Below are positions 50,355 to 58,783 of a DNA stretch of 64,000 nucleotides, piece after piece (position 1 is the stretch's first letter; the number at the start of each line of letters is the position of its first letter). A model generated the notes under the pieces. That model saw only the letters and a list, made by a program, of their open reading frames with translations. It ran no database searches and was not told the origin of the DNA. The stretch is from Paenibacillus sp. ACRRY (GTDB taxonomy: Bacteria > Bacillota > Bacilli > Paenibacillales > Paenibacillaceae), in the NCBI RefSeq assembly GCF_022346995.1, contig NZ_JAKRNM010000004.1:434001-498000 (forward strand), given 5' to 3'. The position numbers were made by a program, and so were the translations under genes.

Positions 50355-51062
50355 GTGAAGAAAAAAGCCGTAATCGGACTGATGGTGGGCACACTGACAC
50401 TCGGTATTGGTACAGGGGCACTGGCAGCAACAGGGCTTGAACCAATTAAGGCCTATCTGAACAGCAAGATTTCTCTGAAAATGAATGGAGCAACAGTGAC
50501 AGCCAAGGATGCCAATGGCAAGACGGTACTGCCAATAACCTACAATGGAACAACGTATTTACCTGTGCGAGCAGTGGGGACATTACTCGGTACGGAAATT
50601 ACTTATGACAGTGCAACCTCTTCGATTCTGATCGGCAATAGCAACGGATCTAATGCACCCGAAGAGAATAAGTTAACATTGAGTTCACTTGGAGCAACTG
50701 CGCTTGGAACATCCGCGTGGCACACCAAGGATCCGGGCGACACATCGTATAAAGGGAAAGACTACAAAGATGTATATCTTCATACGGACTCCGTAAAACA
50801 AGGCGAAAGCTTCCAGATCATGACACAAAAAAAGTATTCCAAGTTACATCTGGAACTGGCAGCCATTGCGGGTACCCACGAGATCAGAATTATAGATCAT
50901 AATAATACAACGCTGAAAACACTCACTGTTGCAGCAGATCGTGGATTGCAGAGTGTAGATGTTGATGTTTCCGAGGCTGATTTTGTTTTTGTGGAGATCG
51001 TTGACGAAGAACCCGGCTCTTCTCTGTTCGTTCCATTGACTACTTCGTATCTGACTAAATAA
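50355..51062 (+). CDS. secreted stalk-domain protein (copper amine oxidase N-terminal-like)
   Basis: A 235-residue secreted protein. The signal peptide is clear (KKKAVIGLMVGTLTLGIGTGALAATG). The stalk domain follows (about residues 40-95: ISLKMNGATVTAKDANGKTVLPITYNGTTYLPVRAVGTLLGTEITYDSATSSILIG), the module long annotated as copper amine oxidase N-terminal and common in Paenibacillus surface proteins. The last 110 residues are an uncharacterised beta-rich domain. The start is GTG at 50355, 8 bases after GGGAGG. The upstream palindrome suggests regulated expression. Confidence 0.8.
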   Translation: MKKKAVIGLMVGTLTLGIGTGALAATGLEPIKAYLNSKISLKMNGATVTAKDANGKTVLPITYNGTTYLPVRAVGTLLGTEITYDSATSSILIGNSNGSNAPEENKLTLSSLGATALGTSAWHTKDPGDTSYKGKDYKDVYLHTDSVKQGESFQIMTQKKYSKLHLELAAIAGTHEIRIIDHNNTTLKTLTVAADRGLQSVDVDVSEADFVFVEIVDEEPGSSLFVPLTTSYLTK

Positions 51063-51079
51063 TATTTTATTGTTTATAA

Positions 51080-51147
51080 AAAAACGATTATTGTCATTGC
51101 GTTAGACGGTTCAGCCTGAACCACCGGCGCATGCAATAATCGTTTTT
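51080..51147. terminator. bidirectional terminator
   Basis: AAAAACGATTATTG pairs perfectly with CAATAATCGTTTTT, with an inner hairpin (GGTTCAG/CTGAACC). A and T runs flank both ends. Confidence 0.88.
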
Positions 51148-51181
51148 GGTTTGAGAGAAATGATCTAAAGTTATGAGCTGC

Positions 51182-52156
51182 TTAACGAATTACGGTATCG
51201 AGAGGTTTGAGATTGGCTTCGATCTCTGCCCGGCGGCCTTCCAGGAATGGAGGCAAAGCGAGCGATTCTCCCAGATGAGCAAGTTCTTCGTCCGTATCAA
51301 AACCAGGACCATCCGTCGCGAGTTCAAACAGGATGCCGTTTGCTTCACGGAAGTACAAGGACCGGAAGTAAAAGCGATCGACGAAGCCGGAATTAGGGAA
51401 GCTGAAGTTGCGAACACGTTCCACCCATTGTTTTAATTCTTCCTCATTATCCACCCGGAAGGCAACATGGTGTACGCTGCCACGTCCTGGTCTTTCGATC
51501 GGCAGGTCATTACGCTCCTCCACGTGGACCTCGGAACCACTGCCTCCTTCACCGGATTCGAATACAAGTACATCCGGTTGTCCTGCAACAAAAGCAGGGT
51601 AGGTTCCATTTTGACGGAATCCAAGCAGCTCTGTGAGAACTGTCGCCGTCAACGATGCATCCTGAACGGTGAGGTGTACAGGACCAAGACCAACAATACC
51701 GTATTCAGCCGGTACCGGGCTCTGATCCCATGGTTTGCCTCCAGGTACACCTGTGTTGTTTTCATCAGACACTAAGATCAGACGCTGGTTCTCAAAATCA
51801 GTAAATGAGAGTGTTGCGCGGCCGCCACGATCCATAATTTCACCATGAGGTACTTCGTACTCGTCAAAACGTTTGATCCAATACTGGAGGGCAGCATCAC
51901 TAGGAACGCGCAGCGAAGTAGCAGAGATGCTGTTCACGCCTTCGCGTGTCTGTCCAGCCATCGGAATTTCGAAGAAGGTTAGCTCGGTGCCGGGATTACC
52001 TTTTTCATCTCCATAGAAGAGATGGTATACGGAAACGTCATCCTGATTTACTGTTTTTTTGATCAGGCGAAGGCCCATGACATCGGTATAAAAGCGATAG
52101 TTTTCAGCGGCATGTGCGGTCAGTGCGGATACGTGGTGAAGTCCTTTGATTTGCAT
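51182..52156 (-). CDS. ring-cleaving dioxygenase of the VOC family (MhqO/MhqA-like)
   Basis: A 324-residue protein with two vicinal-oxygen-chelate modules. The metal-binding residues are visible: H8 of HHVS in the first module, the HHVAFRV segment in the second (about residue 229) and E in FREANGILFELATDG. The YRFYTDVMGLRLIKKTVNQDD segment is typical of MhqA/MhqE/MhqO, which in Bacillus act on hydroquinones and catechols. The ATG follows a CAGGAGG site. A palindrome with TTATCTT/AAGATAA arms overlaps the probable promoter and resembles MhqR operators, consistent with quinone-responsive derepression. Confidence 0.88.
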   Translation of the reverse strand: MQIKGLHHVSALTAHAAENYRFYTDVMGLRLIKKTVNQDDVSVYHLFYGDEKGNPGTELTFFEIPMAGQTREGVNSISATSLRVPSDAALQYWIKRFDEYEVPHGEIMDRGGRATLSFTDFENQRLILVSDENNTGVPGGKPWDQSPVPAEYGIVGLGPVHLTVQDASLTATVLTELLGFRQNGTYPAFVAGQPDVLVFESGEGGSGSEVHVEERNDLPIERPGRGSVHHVAFRVDNEEELKQWVERVRNFSFPNSGFVDRFYFRSLYFREANGILFELATDGPGFDTDEELAHLGESLALPPFLEGRRAEIEANLKPLDTVIR

Positions 52157-52262
52157 TGTTAATTCCTCCTGGGTAATTGGGATTTGAGGTATTCTAATTA
52201 TGTGTGAGATTGATTTTTACTTTTATTAAGTTGCTAACTTTTTGTTTGTTTTGTTCTGCATT

Positions 52263-52282
52263 TATCTTAACATAAAGATAAT
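52263..52282. promoter_or_regulatory. candidate MhqR-like operator
   Basis: TTATCTTAACATAAAGATAA has perfect 7-bp arms and a 6-base centre. On the minus strand it overlaps a -10-like TAAGAT placed 17 bases after TTGCTT. The ATCT/AGAT half-sites resemble the MhqR box of Bacillus. Confidence 0.5.
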
Positions 52283-52397
52283 TATAAAGCAATACATATC
52301 TGTAACATTAAACGGATAGACTTTCGCTTCGATTAATGCCAAAATGAAAAATATTACATTTCAAGATGTGACTGTCGGTAATGGGAAGGAGAAGAAC

Positions 52398-53159
52398 ATG
52401 GGATATCCCCAGTGGCTTGACCCTTATGATGAACGGCCTTTTATCATGTTTTCGAATCCACATATATGGGCGATGGGCTGCACGGCAATGGTGATTATCT
52501 TGCTGTATCTGTTTAGAAACCACTTGAGATCATGGCCGGAACGCACACGGAGGCTGCTGCGATTCGCTTTAGCCATCTTCATGATCGGTTGTGAAGGTCT
52601 GCTTCAGTTATGGTATGTCTACGGCGGTGTGTGGAGTGTAAGAACATCATTGCCACTGGAACTGTGCAGTCTGTCCCTTTTGTTGTCAGCCGTGCTGTTG
52701 TTAACACGCAGTCGTTTACTGCATTCGGCGTTATTATTTGCAGGGATTGCAGGAGCACTGATGGCGATCGTAACTCCCAACCTGGGTTATACCGTTCCAC
52801 ATTTTCGTTTTATTCAATTTTTTACGGCTCATGCCTGTATTATACTTGCGCTGCTCTATATGACCTGGGTAGAACAGCTTCGTCCAAGCTGGAGATCGGT
52901 TGTGGGTTCAATGGTTTTTGTTAATGTGGCTGCGCTGATTGTATATGGAATGGATGTGCTTTTGGAAGCCAACTATATGTTTCTTCGTCATAAACCGGAG
53001 ACGGCATCTGTACTGGATCTTCTGGGACCTTACCCGTTATATATTCTTGGGGAGGAAGTACTGGCATCCGTATTGTTTTCACTAATGTACGTGCTGTTCT
53101 TTGCCATTCCGGAGCGAGTGAAGAACCGGGTGAAGAAGGAGAGAAGTTCTGCGGTGTGA
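52398..53159 (+). CDS. TIGR02206/YwaF-like integral membrane protein
   Basis: A 253-residue membrane protein with about seven predicted helices. The features NRHLRS-like basic loop, ELCSLSLLLSAVLLLTRS, RFIQFFTAHACIILALLYMTWVEQLRPSW and a C-terminal ILGEEVLASVLFSLMYVLFFAIPERV are characteristic of the YwaF family. The open frame begins earlier, but GGAAGGAG 6 bases before the ATG at 52398 is the clear start. The gene is divergent from the dioxygenase and shares its regulatory gap. The function of the family is unknown. Confidence 0.8.
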   Translation: MGYPQWLDPYDERPFIMFSNPHIWAMGCTAMVIILLYLFRNHLRSWPERTRRLLRFALAIFMIGCEGLLQLWYVYGGVWSVRTSLPLELCSLSLLLSAVLLLTRSRLLHSALLFAGIAGALMAIVTPNLGYTVPHFRFIQFFTAHACIILALLYMTWVEQLRPSWRSVVGSMVFVNVAALIVYGMDVLLEANYMFLRHKPETASVLDLLGPYPLYILGEEVLASVLFSLMYVLFFAIPERVKNRVKKERSSAV

Positions 53160-53179
53160 TTGGCAAAAGGAGAACAATG

Positions 53180-53223
53180 AAAATCCCGCAGTATCCTGAG
53201 GCTCAGGAGACATGCGGGATGTT
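53180..53223. terminator. terminator between convergent genes
   Basis: AATCCCGCA pairs with TGCGGGATT-like arms around an inner CCTGAG/CTCAGG stem. It lies between convergent stops. Confidence 0.75.
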
Positions 53224-53258
53224 TGGTTTATTGAATTCGCTACGATGGGACGGATAAC

Positions 53259-54053
53259 TTATCCTCGAAGGAGGGATTCTGCACCATCCACGTAGATCCG
53301 TGTACCTGTGACATGGGAAGATTCGTCGGAAGCCAGGAAAAGCACCAGGTTGGCTACCTGTTCTGATGTGCCAGGTTCACCCTTGAGCGGATGCTCATGA
53401 CCTTCCGGGAATTCCACGGGAATCTGTACATCCTTCAGATCATCTGAAGGATAAGTGTTGTCATCGATGTTGGTATCGATGGCACCAGGACAGACGGCGT
53501 TGACACGAATCTTGTAACGCGCCAGTTCGAGCGCAGCCATCTTCGTAAAAGCGGTTTGCCCGGCTTTGCTGGAAGCGTATGCAGAGAACCCGATACCTGA
53601 GAATACCCGGTTACCGTTAATCGAACTGGTGATGATGATGCTGCCTCCGCGGTCTTTCAGATGGGGGATGGCGTATTTGACGGTTGCAAACGTACCGCGC
53701 ATATTAATCTCCATCGTTTGATCCCAGTCTTCCGGTTCCATTGTTTCAATCGGAGCCATTGTGCCGTTGATCCCGGCATTGGCGAATACAATATCCAGTT
53801 TGCCGGCTTCAGCCGCAGCCTGATTAATCGCTTTTTGCACATGGTCTGGTTTGGAGATATCACATTCGATTACATAAGCCTCACCGCCGGCCTTCTCAAT
53901 GGTCTGCTTCGTTTCTTCCGCTTTCTCTGGCGTACGGTCCAGCATGTAGACTTTGGCTCCATGCTCTGCAAAACGAATCGCGGTAGCCTGCCCAATACCG
54001 GAACCACCGCCGGTTACAATCGCCACTTTTCCTTTTAAACGCTGTTCACTCAT
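53259..54053 (-). CDS. SDR family NAD(P)-dependent oxidoreductase
   Basis: A 264-residue classical short-chain dehydrogenase. The cofactor motif TGGGSGIG is at about residues 14-21, NAG at about 90-92, the catalytic Ser in ITSSINGN, and Y-x3-K in YASSKAG (about residues 157-161). PG in VCPGAIDTNI follows as usual. A downstream loop, NTYPSDDLKDVQIPVEFPEGHEHPL, is longer than in many members. GGAGGG precedes the ATG by 6 bases. The substrate cannot be determined from sequence. Confidence 0.9.
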   Translation of the reverse strand: MSEQRLKGKVAIVTGGGSGIGQATAIRFAEHGAKVYMLDRTPEKAEETKQTIEKAGGEAYVIECDISKPDHVQKAINQAAAEAGKLDIVFANAGINGTMAPIETMEPEDWDQTMEINMRGTFATVKYAIPHLKDRGGSIIITSSINGNRVFSGIGFSAYASSKAGQTAFTKMAALELARYKIRVNAVCPGAIDTNIDDNTYPSDDLKDVQIPVEFPEGHEHPLKGEPGTSEQVANLVLFLASDESSHVTGTRIYVDGAESLLRG

Positions 54054-54151
54054 CCTGATCCCTCCACGTCCATAAGATTTCAGTGTTACTCTCTATCTCT
54101 ACATACCCGGCACAAGGGAGGTGAATCAGATTCCTTCATACTTGTCCAACC

Positions 54152-54180
54152 CAAAAAAACAGGACCGAGAATCGGTCCTG
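54152..54180 (-). terminator. terminator of the YqkK-like gene
   Basis: On the minus strand CAGGACCGA pairs with TCGGTCCTG across a 3-base loop and is followed by seven T. Confidence 0.88.
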
Positions 54181-54233
54181 AATCTGAGTTTGAATATGAA
54201 ATGACGTCAATATGCGAATCGCATGCAGGAATG

Positions 54234-54491
54234 TTATTTATGTTTCTTCCAGTCCAGCGAGCTGTTATTCAATAAATACTCGAAGTCATTATCCCGACGC
54301 TTCTGTTCCGCTTTGCGAGCTTCTTCCGCCTGCTGTCGTTCCTCTTCCTTGCGCTGGGCTTCGGCAGCCTTGGCTTCATCAGCCTGAGCCTTCAGCTTCT
54401 CCAGTACTTCGCTGCTGAGCAGATCCTTCAGCGTCGTTGGTTTATCCTGAGCTGCTTTGGGAGCAGCAGGTTGTTTTTTGGATTTTGCCAT
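54234..54491 (-). CDS. yqkK: DUF3886 family small protein (YqkK-like)
   Basis: An 85-residue, highly charged, mostly helical protein. The TLKDLLSSEVLEKLKAQADEAKAAEAQRKEE segment and the C-terminal FEYLLNNSSLDWKKHK match the YqkK/DUF3886 family of Bacillales. The middle is a predicted coiled coil rich in Ala, Glu and Arg. The frame extends 18 codons further, but AGAGGAG 8 bases before the ATG at 54491 gives the usual length. The function is unknown. Confidence 0.8.
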   Translation of the reverse strand: MAKSKKQPAAPKAAQDKPTTLKDLLSSEVLEKLKAQADEAKAAEAQRKEEERQQAEEARKAEQKRRDNDFEYLLNNSSLDWKKHK

Positions 54492-54690
54492 GGAAAATTC
54501 TCCTCTCAAACGTAAATCAGGTTCCCTGTTTCGATCCGTAGTCATAGTATATCAGGTTCCCCGAATCCATTCCATGAAACGAGTCAAGAAAAGAAGGAAA
54601 TCAGCTGTTCCGTGACGAATGAAAACGGGTATAAAATCATATAGTATTACCGATACTGCGACTATTCCCTGGAGAAAGGAGTCGTTGTTC

Positions 54691-54801
54691 GTGGAAGTTG
54701 ACCGCAGCTTGTTGAAAGGGCTTGCATGGGGGGTTGCCTTCAGCTGCCCGCTATGGATTGCGATTATTGGCTGGTTCCGTTTGTTGGGGTGGATGTTGTG
54801 A
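54691..54801 (+). CDS. very small membrane protein
   Basis: A 36-residue peptide with a short charged N-terminus (VEVDRSLLKG) and one hydrophobic segment (LAWGVAFSCPLWIAIIGWF). A GTG start at 54691 has AAAGGAG 9 bases upstream, better placed than the in-frame ATG at 54619. Peptides of this kind are common in Bacillales, but I do not recognise the family. The longer form (60 residues) is possible. Confidence 0.55.
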   Translation: MEVDRSLLKGLAWGVAFSCPLWIAIIGWFRLLGWML

Positions 54802-54865
54802 GATCAGCGGGTTGCAGAGCTGCTGTGTATATATGTGCGTAGAGGGCTTTTTTTTAATCCTCCTA

Positions 54866-54879
54866 TGTAAACGCTATCA
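54866..54879. promoter_or_regulatory. cre-like sequence TGTAAACGCTATCA
   Basis: The 14-mer fits the CcpA catabolite-responsive consensus closely, but it lies between the 3' ends of two convergent genes rather than at a promoter, so it is possibly fortuitous. Confidence 0.3.
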
Positions 54880-54885
54880 TTGAAT

Positions 54886-54923
54886 AAAGCTCTGCCTTGC
54901 GTATTATCGCAAGACAGAGCTTT
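54886..54923. terminator. bidirectional terminator
   Basis: AAAGCTCTGCCTTGCG pairs with CGCAAGACAGAGCTTT (one mismatch) across a 6-base loop. A and T runs flank it. Confidence 0.85.
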
Positions 54924-54949
54924 TGTTTGTGATGTACCTGAAGCCTTTA

Positions 54950-55600
54950 TTACTCTGGCATTTTAACAGGTTCAGGATATTCCAGTCCATGCGTGTCCAC
55001 GGTCACTTTTTTCATGACTTGATCGGTGACCGGTTTGTCACCTGCACCTATTTCCGTAGCTGCGATTCCATCGACTACGTCCATACCCTCTGTGACTTTG
55101 CCAAAGGTTGCATAAGCATTATCCAGGTAATCCGCATCAGCTAACATAATGAAAAACTGGGAACCGGCCGAGTCTAGGTTATCAGATTGACGAGCCATGG
55201 AAATAACCCCGCGAGTATGATTCAAATGGTTTTTGTGCCCGTTGGATGTGAATTCACCTTTAATGGCATATCCGGGGCCGCCTGAACCATCACCAGCTGG
55301 GTCTCCACCTTGAATCATGAAGCCTGGAATGACGCGGTGAAAGATGAGGCCATCATAGAAACCCTGATTGGCCAGTGAGATGAAATTGTAAACCGTGTTG
55401 GGCGCAATTTCCGGATAGAGTTCGATCACGATTTTTTGCCCGTCCTGCATTTCAATCGTGGCTACCGGGTTTTCACCTTCAGGCGGAGCCGGAACGGGTT
55501 CCGTGGCGCCGCTCGAAGGGCGTCCGCAGCCGCTAATAACAATAAGCAGCAGCGCCATGATCAGCGATGCAGCAGTTGTTTTTTTCCATCGTAAAGACAT
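54950..55600 (-). CDS. lipoprotein peptidyl-prolyl cis-trans isomerase, cyclophilin type
   Basis: A 216-residue exported foldase. The lipobox is VISGC (Cys at about residue 25), followed by a Pro/Ser-rich linker and a cyclophilin domain. Active-site features are HRVIPGFMIQGGD (about residues 95-107), the GSGGPGYAIKGEF segment and SAGSQFFIMLADADYLDNAYATFGKV. AAGGGGG precedes the ATG by 9 bases. It should act outside the membrane on secreted proteins. It is monocistronic, with a terminator after the stop. Confidence 0.92.
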   Translation of the reverse strand: MSLRWKKTTAASLIMALLLIVISGCGRPSSGATEPVPAPPEGENPVATIEMQDGQKIVIELYPEIAPNTVYNFISLANQGFYDGLIFHRVIPGFMIQGGDPAGDGSGGPGYAIKGEFTSNGHKNHLNHTRGVISMARQSDNLDSAGSQFFIMLADADYLDNAYATFGKVTEGMDVVDGIAATEIGAGDKPVTDQVMKKVTVDTHGLEYPEPVKMPE

Positions 55601-55780
55601 GAGAATGTTCCCCCTTGCATCTCTGCTTAATGTGTTTCATCGGAATTATTTTGGGATAATCCATCAACTATCATACCGTTTTTTGGGACAGGAAGGCAAT
55701 CCAGGCTTTACTTTTGCAGGTACCAGGGATGGCCTTCATGGAAGCATAGGTGTAAAATAAGGAAAATGCTTCCGCAGCAG

Positions 55781-55855
55781 GGACGTACGGGTCTGTTCCG
55801 TCCGCTCCAAACCACGGCAGTCCCGGGCGTCAGTAAACGGAAAGGACGTGCGGGT
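55781..55855 (+). repeat. direct repeat in the leader of the MFS gene
   Basis: GGACGTACGGGT (55781-55792) and GGACGTGCGGGT (55844-55855) match at 11 of 12 positions. The second copy overlaps the ribosome-binding region of the MFS gene. Confidence 0.4.
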
Positions 55856-55857
55856 AT

Positions 55858-57090
55858 ATGAACTTCTCGTGGAAGCGTAATCTGGTGATTTTGTGGATTG
55901 GTGTATTTTTTTGCAGCACCGCTTATTCAATCTCCATCCCGTTTTTGCCCTTGTTTCTGAGTGGCGATCTCGGCGTTCGTGATCACCTGGAGTTTTGGTC
56001 TGGGCTGGCCTTTGGCATCACGTTTCTGGCCAGTGCACTGGTGTCTCCGTTCTGGGGTTCCCTGGCAGACAAATACGGACGCAAGCCAATGCTGATCCGG
56101 TCGGGATACAGCCTTGCGGTTTTGTATTTGATCAACTACTTTGTACAGGACCCATATTCACTCATCGTAGTCCGGCTGTTTCAGGGATTGCTGGCTGGTT
56201 TCGTTCCGGCTGCCATTGCCCTTGTGGGTACGAACACGCCTGAAGCAAAGACAGGATATGCGCTGGGTATCATGTCCACGGCTGGAGCTACAGGCGGGAT
56301 CATTGGCCCGCTAATTGGCGGTGTGGTGAGCCACTACTATGGCAACCGGAATGCTTTTTTATTTTCAGCCATTGTGGTGCTCGTCTCTGCGGTGATCGCA
56401 ACCTTCTGGGTAAAAGAGGAGAATTTCAATCGCAACAAGCCGCGTTCCCATGTCATGGATGATATTCGTGAAGCCAGAGCGAATCGTCTGTTTATTACCG
56501 TGCTTGGCATGATGGGCATCTGTACCTTCTCCGTCATGATTCTTGAGCCGCTGCTCACGGTCTATGTCATGGAGATGGGTATTCAGCCGGACCGGGCATC
56601 ACTCAGCTCAGGTATTATTTTCTCAGCGGTAGGTATAGCTACCGTCATTATGGCACCGAGATGGGGGAAGATAGGTCAGCGCATCGGTTACGGCAAAGTA
56701 TTGATCATTGGACTCATCGGCGGGGCAGTGGGAAATCTGCTGCAATTTTTCACGACAGGTTATATTGGTTTTGGTGTTTTGCGGTTTGTATATGGGTTGT
56801 TCTTCGCGGCCGTGTTCCCGGCCATCAATGCCATGATTGTGCAGGCGACGGACCCGGGTTTCCGAGGCAGGGCCTTTAGCCTGAATCAGTCGGCGTCCCA
56901 GATCGGTACGATGGCAGGACCCATCATTGGTGGTATTCTTGGTGGATGGCTGCCTATTCGCTGGATTTTTATCATCAACGGACTGGCACTGTTAATCACA
57001 GCGATTGTAGCCAAATGGTCGGGTCTGGAGCATAAGCTTCCGGGTTCAGGAAAATCAGCATCGGAGAAAGCGGTAACAGCAGATCGATAG
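55858..57090 (+). CDS. MFS family multidrug-type transporter
   Basis: A 410-residue transporter with 12 predicted helices. MFS signatures are WGSLADKYGRKPMLIRSG between helices 2 and 3, RLFQGLLAGFVPAAIALVG on helix 4, and the antiporter-type helix 5 motif GIMSTAGATGGIIGPLIGGVV. The second half shows NQSASQIGTMAGPIIGGILGGW. These features fit the DHA1 drug:H+ antiporter group (MdtG-like). The ribosome site (GGAAAGGACG) is weak and sits in a GC-rich leader with a direct repeat. The substrate is not known. Confidence 0.88.
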   Translation: MNFSWKRNLVILWIGVFFCSTAYSISIPFLPLFLSGDLGVRDHLEFWSGLAFGITFLASALVSPFWGSLADKYGRKPMLIRSGYSLAVLYLINYFVQDPYSLIVVRLFQGLLAGFVPAAIALVGTNTPEAKTGYALGIMSTAGATGGIIGPLIGGVVSHYYGNRNAFLFSAIVVLVSAVIATFWVKEENFNRNKPRSHVMDDIREARANRLFITVLGMMGICTFSVMILEPLLTVYVMEMGIQPDRASLSSGIIFSAVGIATVIMAPRWGKIGQRIGYGKVLIIGLIGGAVGNLLQFFTTGYIGFGVLRFVYGLFFAAVFPAINAMIVQATDPGFRGRAFSLNQSASQIGTMAGPIIGGILGGWLPIRWIFIINGLALLITAIVAKWSGLEHKLPGSGKSASEKAVTADR

Positions 57091-57107
57091 ATGGATCTTA
57101 AGGGGAG

Positions 57108-57142
57108 AGATGGCGCTGTAGCAATACAGCAGCCATCTTTTT
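57108..57142 (+). terminator. terminator of the MFS gene
   Basis: AGATGGC-GCTGT pairs with ACAGC-AGCCATCT across a 6-base loop and is followed by five T. Confidence 0.88.
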
Positions 57143-57246
57143 GATGTGACTATATATGTGGGCAAGTAATATACATTAAAAAGGGAAACCTCTTCATGAG
57201 AGATTTCCCTATTGTTCAGCCTGATGAATTACATGGCACAGTTGTA

Positions 57247-57426
57247 TCATTCTTCAGAGTCGGATTTCTCCTTAGGAATAGCATGCTCAACAGCATCACG
57301 TTGATCCTCTTTCTCCAGAGCATCCGGAAATGAATCTTCCGTAAATAGTCCAAAATCAGGATCGATGTCCCGTTCGGTCACCAGATTATCCGGCGTCTCG
57401 ACATGCTTATGGTGATCATCCTTCAT
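57247..57426 (-). CDS. small acidic hydrophilic protein
   Basis: A 59-residue protein that opens MKDDHHKHVETPDNLVTERD and ends IPKEKSDSEE; it is rich in Asp, Glu, His and Lys and has no membrane segment. AGGAGGT with 8-base spacing before the ATG is one of the best ribosome sites in the window, so I regard it as real despite its size. It lies 42 bases downstream of another small acidic gene on the same strand, so the two probably form an operon. The function is unknown. Confidence 0.7.
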   Translation of the reverse strand: MKDDHHKHVETPDNLVTERDIDPDFGLFTEDSFPDALEKEDQRDAVEHAIPKEKSDSEE

Positions 57427-57468
57427 TATGCTGCACCTCCTAATTCATGCAAGGGGAGTTTGCCAATC

Positions 57469-57840
57469 TTAACGTCTTGGAAGAATATCATCCTGCGGTT
57501 TGGCATCGGCTCCTGCACCATTGAGCAGATCGGTACCATGAAGGGCGTCCGGATCAGGTGCAGCTGGGTCAACTGGGCTATTTGGCTGCAGGAGATCGGC
57601 ATCAGGTACAGATTCCAGTGCAGGTTCTGCCAGCCGTGATTCGAGCTCCTCATCCTCTACTGTCGTTGCAGCTACAGGAGGCAGGTCCGTCTCATCGGTT
57701 TCAATTCGTCTTCCGGACACTTCGTCAAATGTATCCATATCGCCCTCGGGCACTTCCGTTTCGGGCGGAATATCACGGGATCTCTGATATCGGTCATAAT
57801 AACGGTCGCTTTCGTCATTACTAATCGGTCTGTCTGTCAT
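57469..57840 (-). CDS. acidic, probably disordered protein
   Basis: A 123-residue protein very rich in Asp, Glu and Pro (for example RDIPPETEVPEGDMDTFDEV and NSPVDPAAPDPDALHGTDL), with no hydrophobic segment and little predicted structure. AAAGGAG 9 bases before the ATG supports it. It is followed on the same strand by the 59-residue acidic gene. I do not recognise a family; such proteins often occur near sporulation or stress genes in Bacillales, but that is only context. Confidence 0.65.
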   Translation of the reverse strand: MTDRPISNDESDRYYDRYQRSRDIPPETEVPEGDMDTFDEVSGRRIETDETDLPPVAATTVEDEELESRLAEPALESVPDADLLQPNSPVDPAAPDPDALHGTDLLNGAGADAKPQDDILPRR

Positions 57841-57992
57841 AAGTAGCAGCTCCTTTCAGGAATTAAATGTGTTTGACTGCATGTATTTTTGTGTTGATAT
57901 CTTCAAAGGTTCTTACCCCGTAGTTACCCAAACCGCAATCGTTGTAATCGTGCACGTTTTAGCATTCCCTGGGGTGCACCGAATATGAATGA

Positions 57993-58154
57993 TTAAAATT
58001 TAGGGAATACATATTTGACGAGAAAGTACAGGAAGCCGAAAAAAATGATTACATAAGCCGCATATTTAATAAAAGTGGAGGCGACCATGCTGGAATCCGA
58101 TTTTTGCTGGATATCTTTCCGTTCTACTTCTACCGTTTTGTGTGGCTCATTCAT
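57993..58154 (-). CDS. small single-pass membrane protein
   Basis: A 53-residue protein: a charged cytoplasmic N-terminus (MNEPHKTVEVERKDIQQK) is followed by one membrane helix (FIKYAAYVIIFFGFLYFLVKYVFPKF) at the C-terminus, so it is a tail-anchored-like peptide. The frame opens further upstream, but AAGGAG with 9-base spacing selects the ATG at 58154. I do not recognise a family name. Confidence 0.7.
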   Translation of the reverse strand: MNEPHKTVEVERKDIQQKSDSSMVASTFIKYAAYVIIFFGFLYFLVKYVFPKF

Positions 58155-58298
58155 TTCAATCATCTCCTTAATAGGTGAGTGGTTTCTTTGAGGAACCATT
58201 ACACCCATAGAAGCGAATTGAATCGTAGAGCAGCTGGTACAGCTTTCAAGCAAGGCCTATGTTATGATGGAGCATGATGAAACAGGGAGGGATTCCAG

Positions 58299-58580
58299 TT
58301 GGAATGGTATACACTTGGCAATATGATCAGTCGAATCCGAATTGGACAAAAGGCATCTACGCCCGGCTTTTCGCGTACAGTCATTCGCAGACCGGACGGT
58401 TTGTTCTGGGTTGGTGGCATATGGGCAGGACAAGTTGTCCAGCTGCGTGATTTTCTTTTTTCGGATATATGGACGATCTATGAGGATGAGGAAACGGAGC
58501 AGTGGCTGAAGTTTCGGAATGCCTATGAACGGACGGAACGCGAAATGATAGAGAACCAGTTCGAAGATTTACGCGAGTAA
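58299..58580 (+). CDS. small cytoplasmic protein, unknown function
   Basis: A 93-residue soluble protein. The sequence reads as a beta-sheet core (LGNMISRIRIGQKASTPGF, VIRRPDGLFWVGGIWAGQVVQL) and a C-terminal charged helix (EQWLKFRNAYERTEREMIENQFEDL). The start is TTG at 58299, chosen because AGGGAGG lies 8 bases upstream. I see no catalytic motif and do not recognise the family. Confidence 0.65.
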   Translation: MEWYTLGNMISRIRIGQKASTPGFSRTVIRRPDGLFWVGGIWAGQVVQLRDFLFSDIWTIYEDEETEQWLKFRNAYERTEREMIENQFEDLRE

Positions 58581-58783
58581 AACAAGTGATAACTGGATTC
58601 CTTCGTTATAAAATGGAAATAAATATATAGTTGAACTAAAATGTGATTTTTTTCGTTTGCCATTAGAAGGTGACACGTTAAATCATGGCGAATCATAAAT
58701 GATAGAGTTAGGGGATAGATTCAGCATTTGGCATCATTCGAGGGTTGCTAAATGCTCAAAATATGAACTTTGAGGTGCTGTGA

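Noticed and set aside
54866..54879. Functional cre site
   Set aside because: It matches the consensus well but lies between two convergent gene ends; no promoter is close enough to be controlled.
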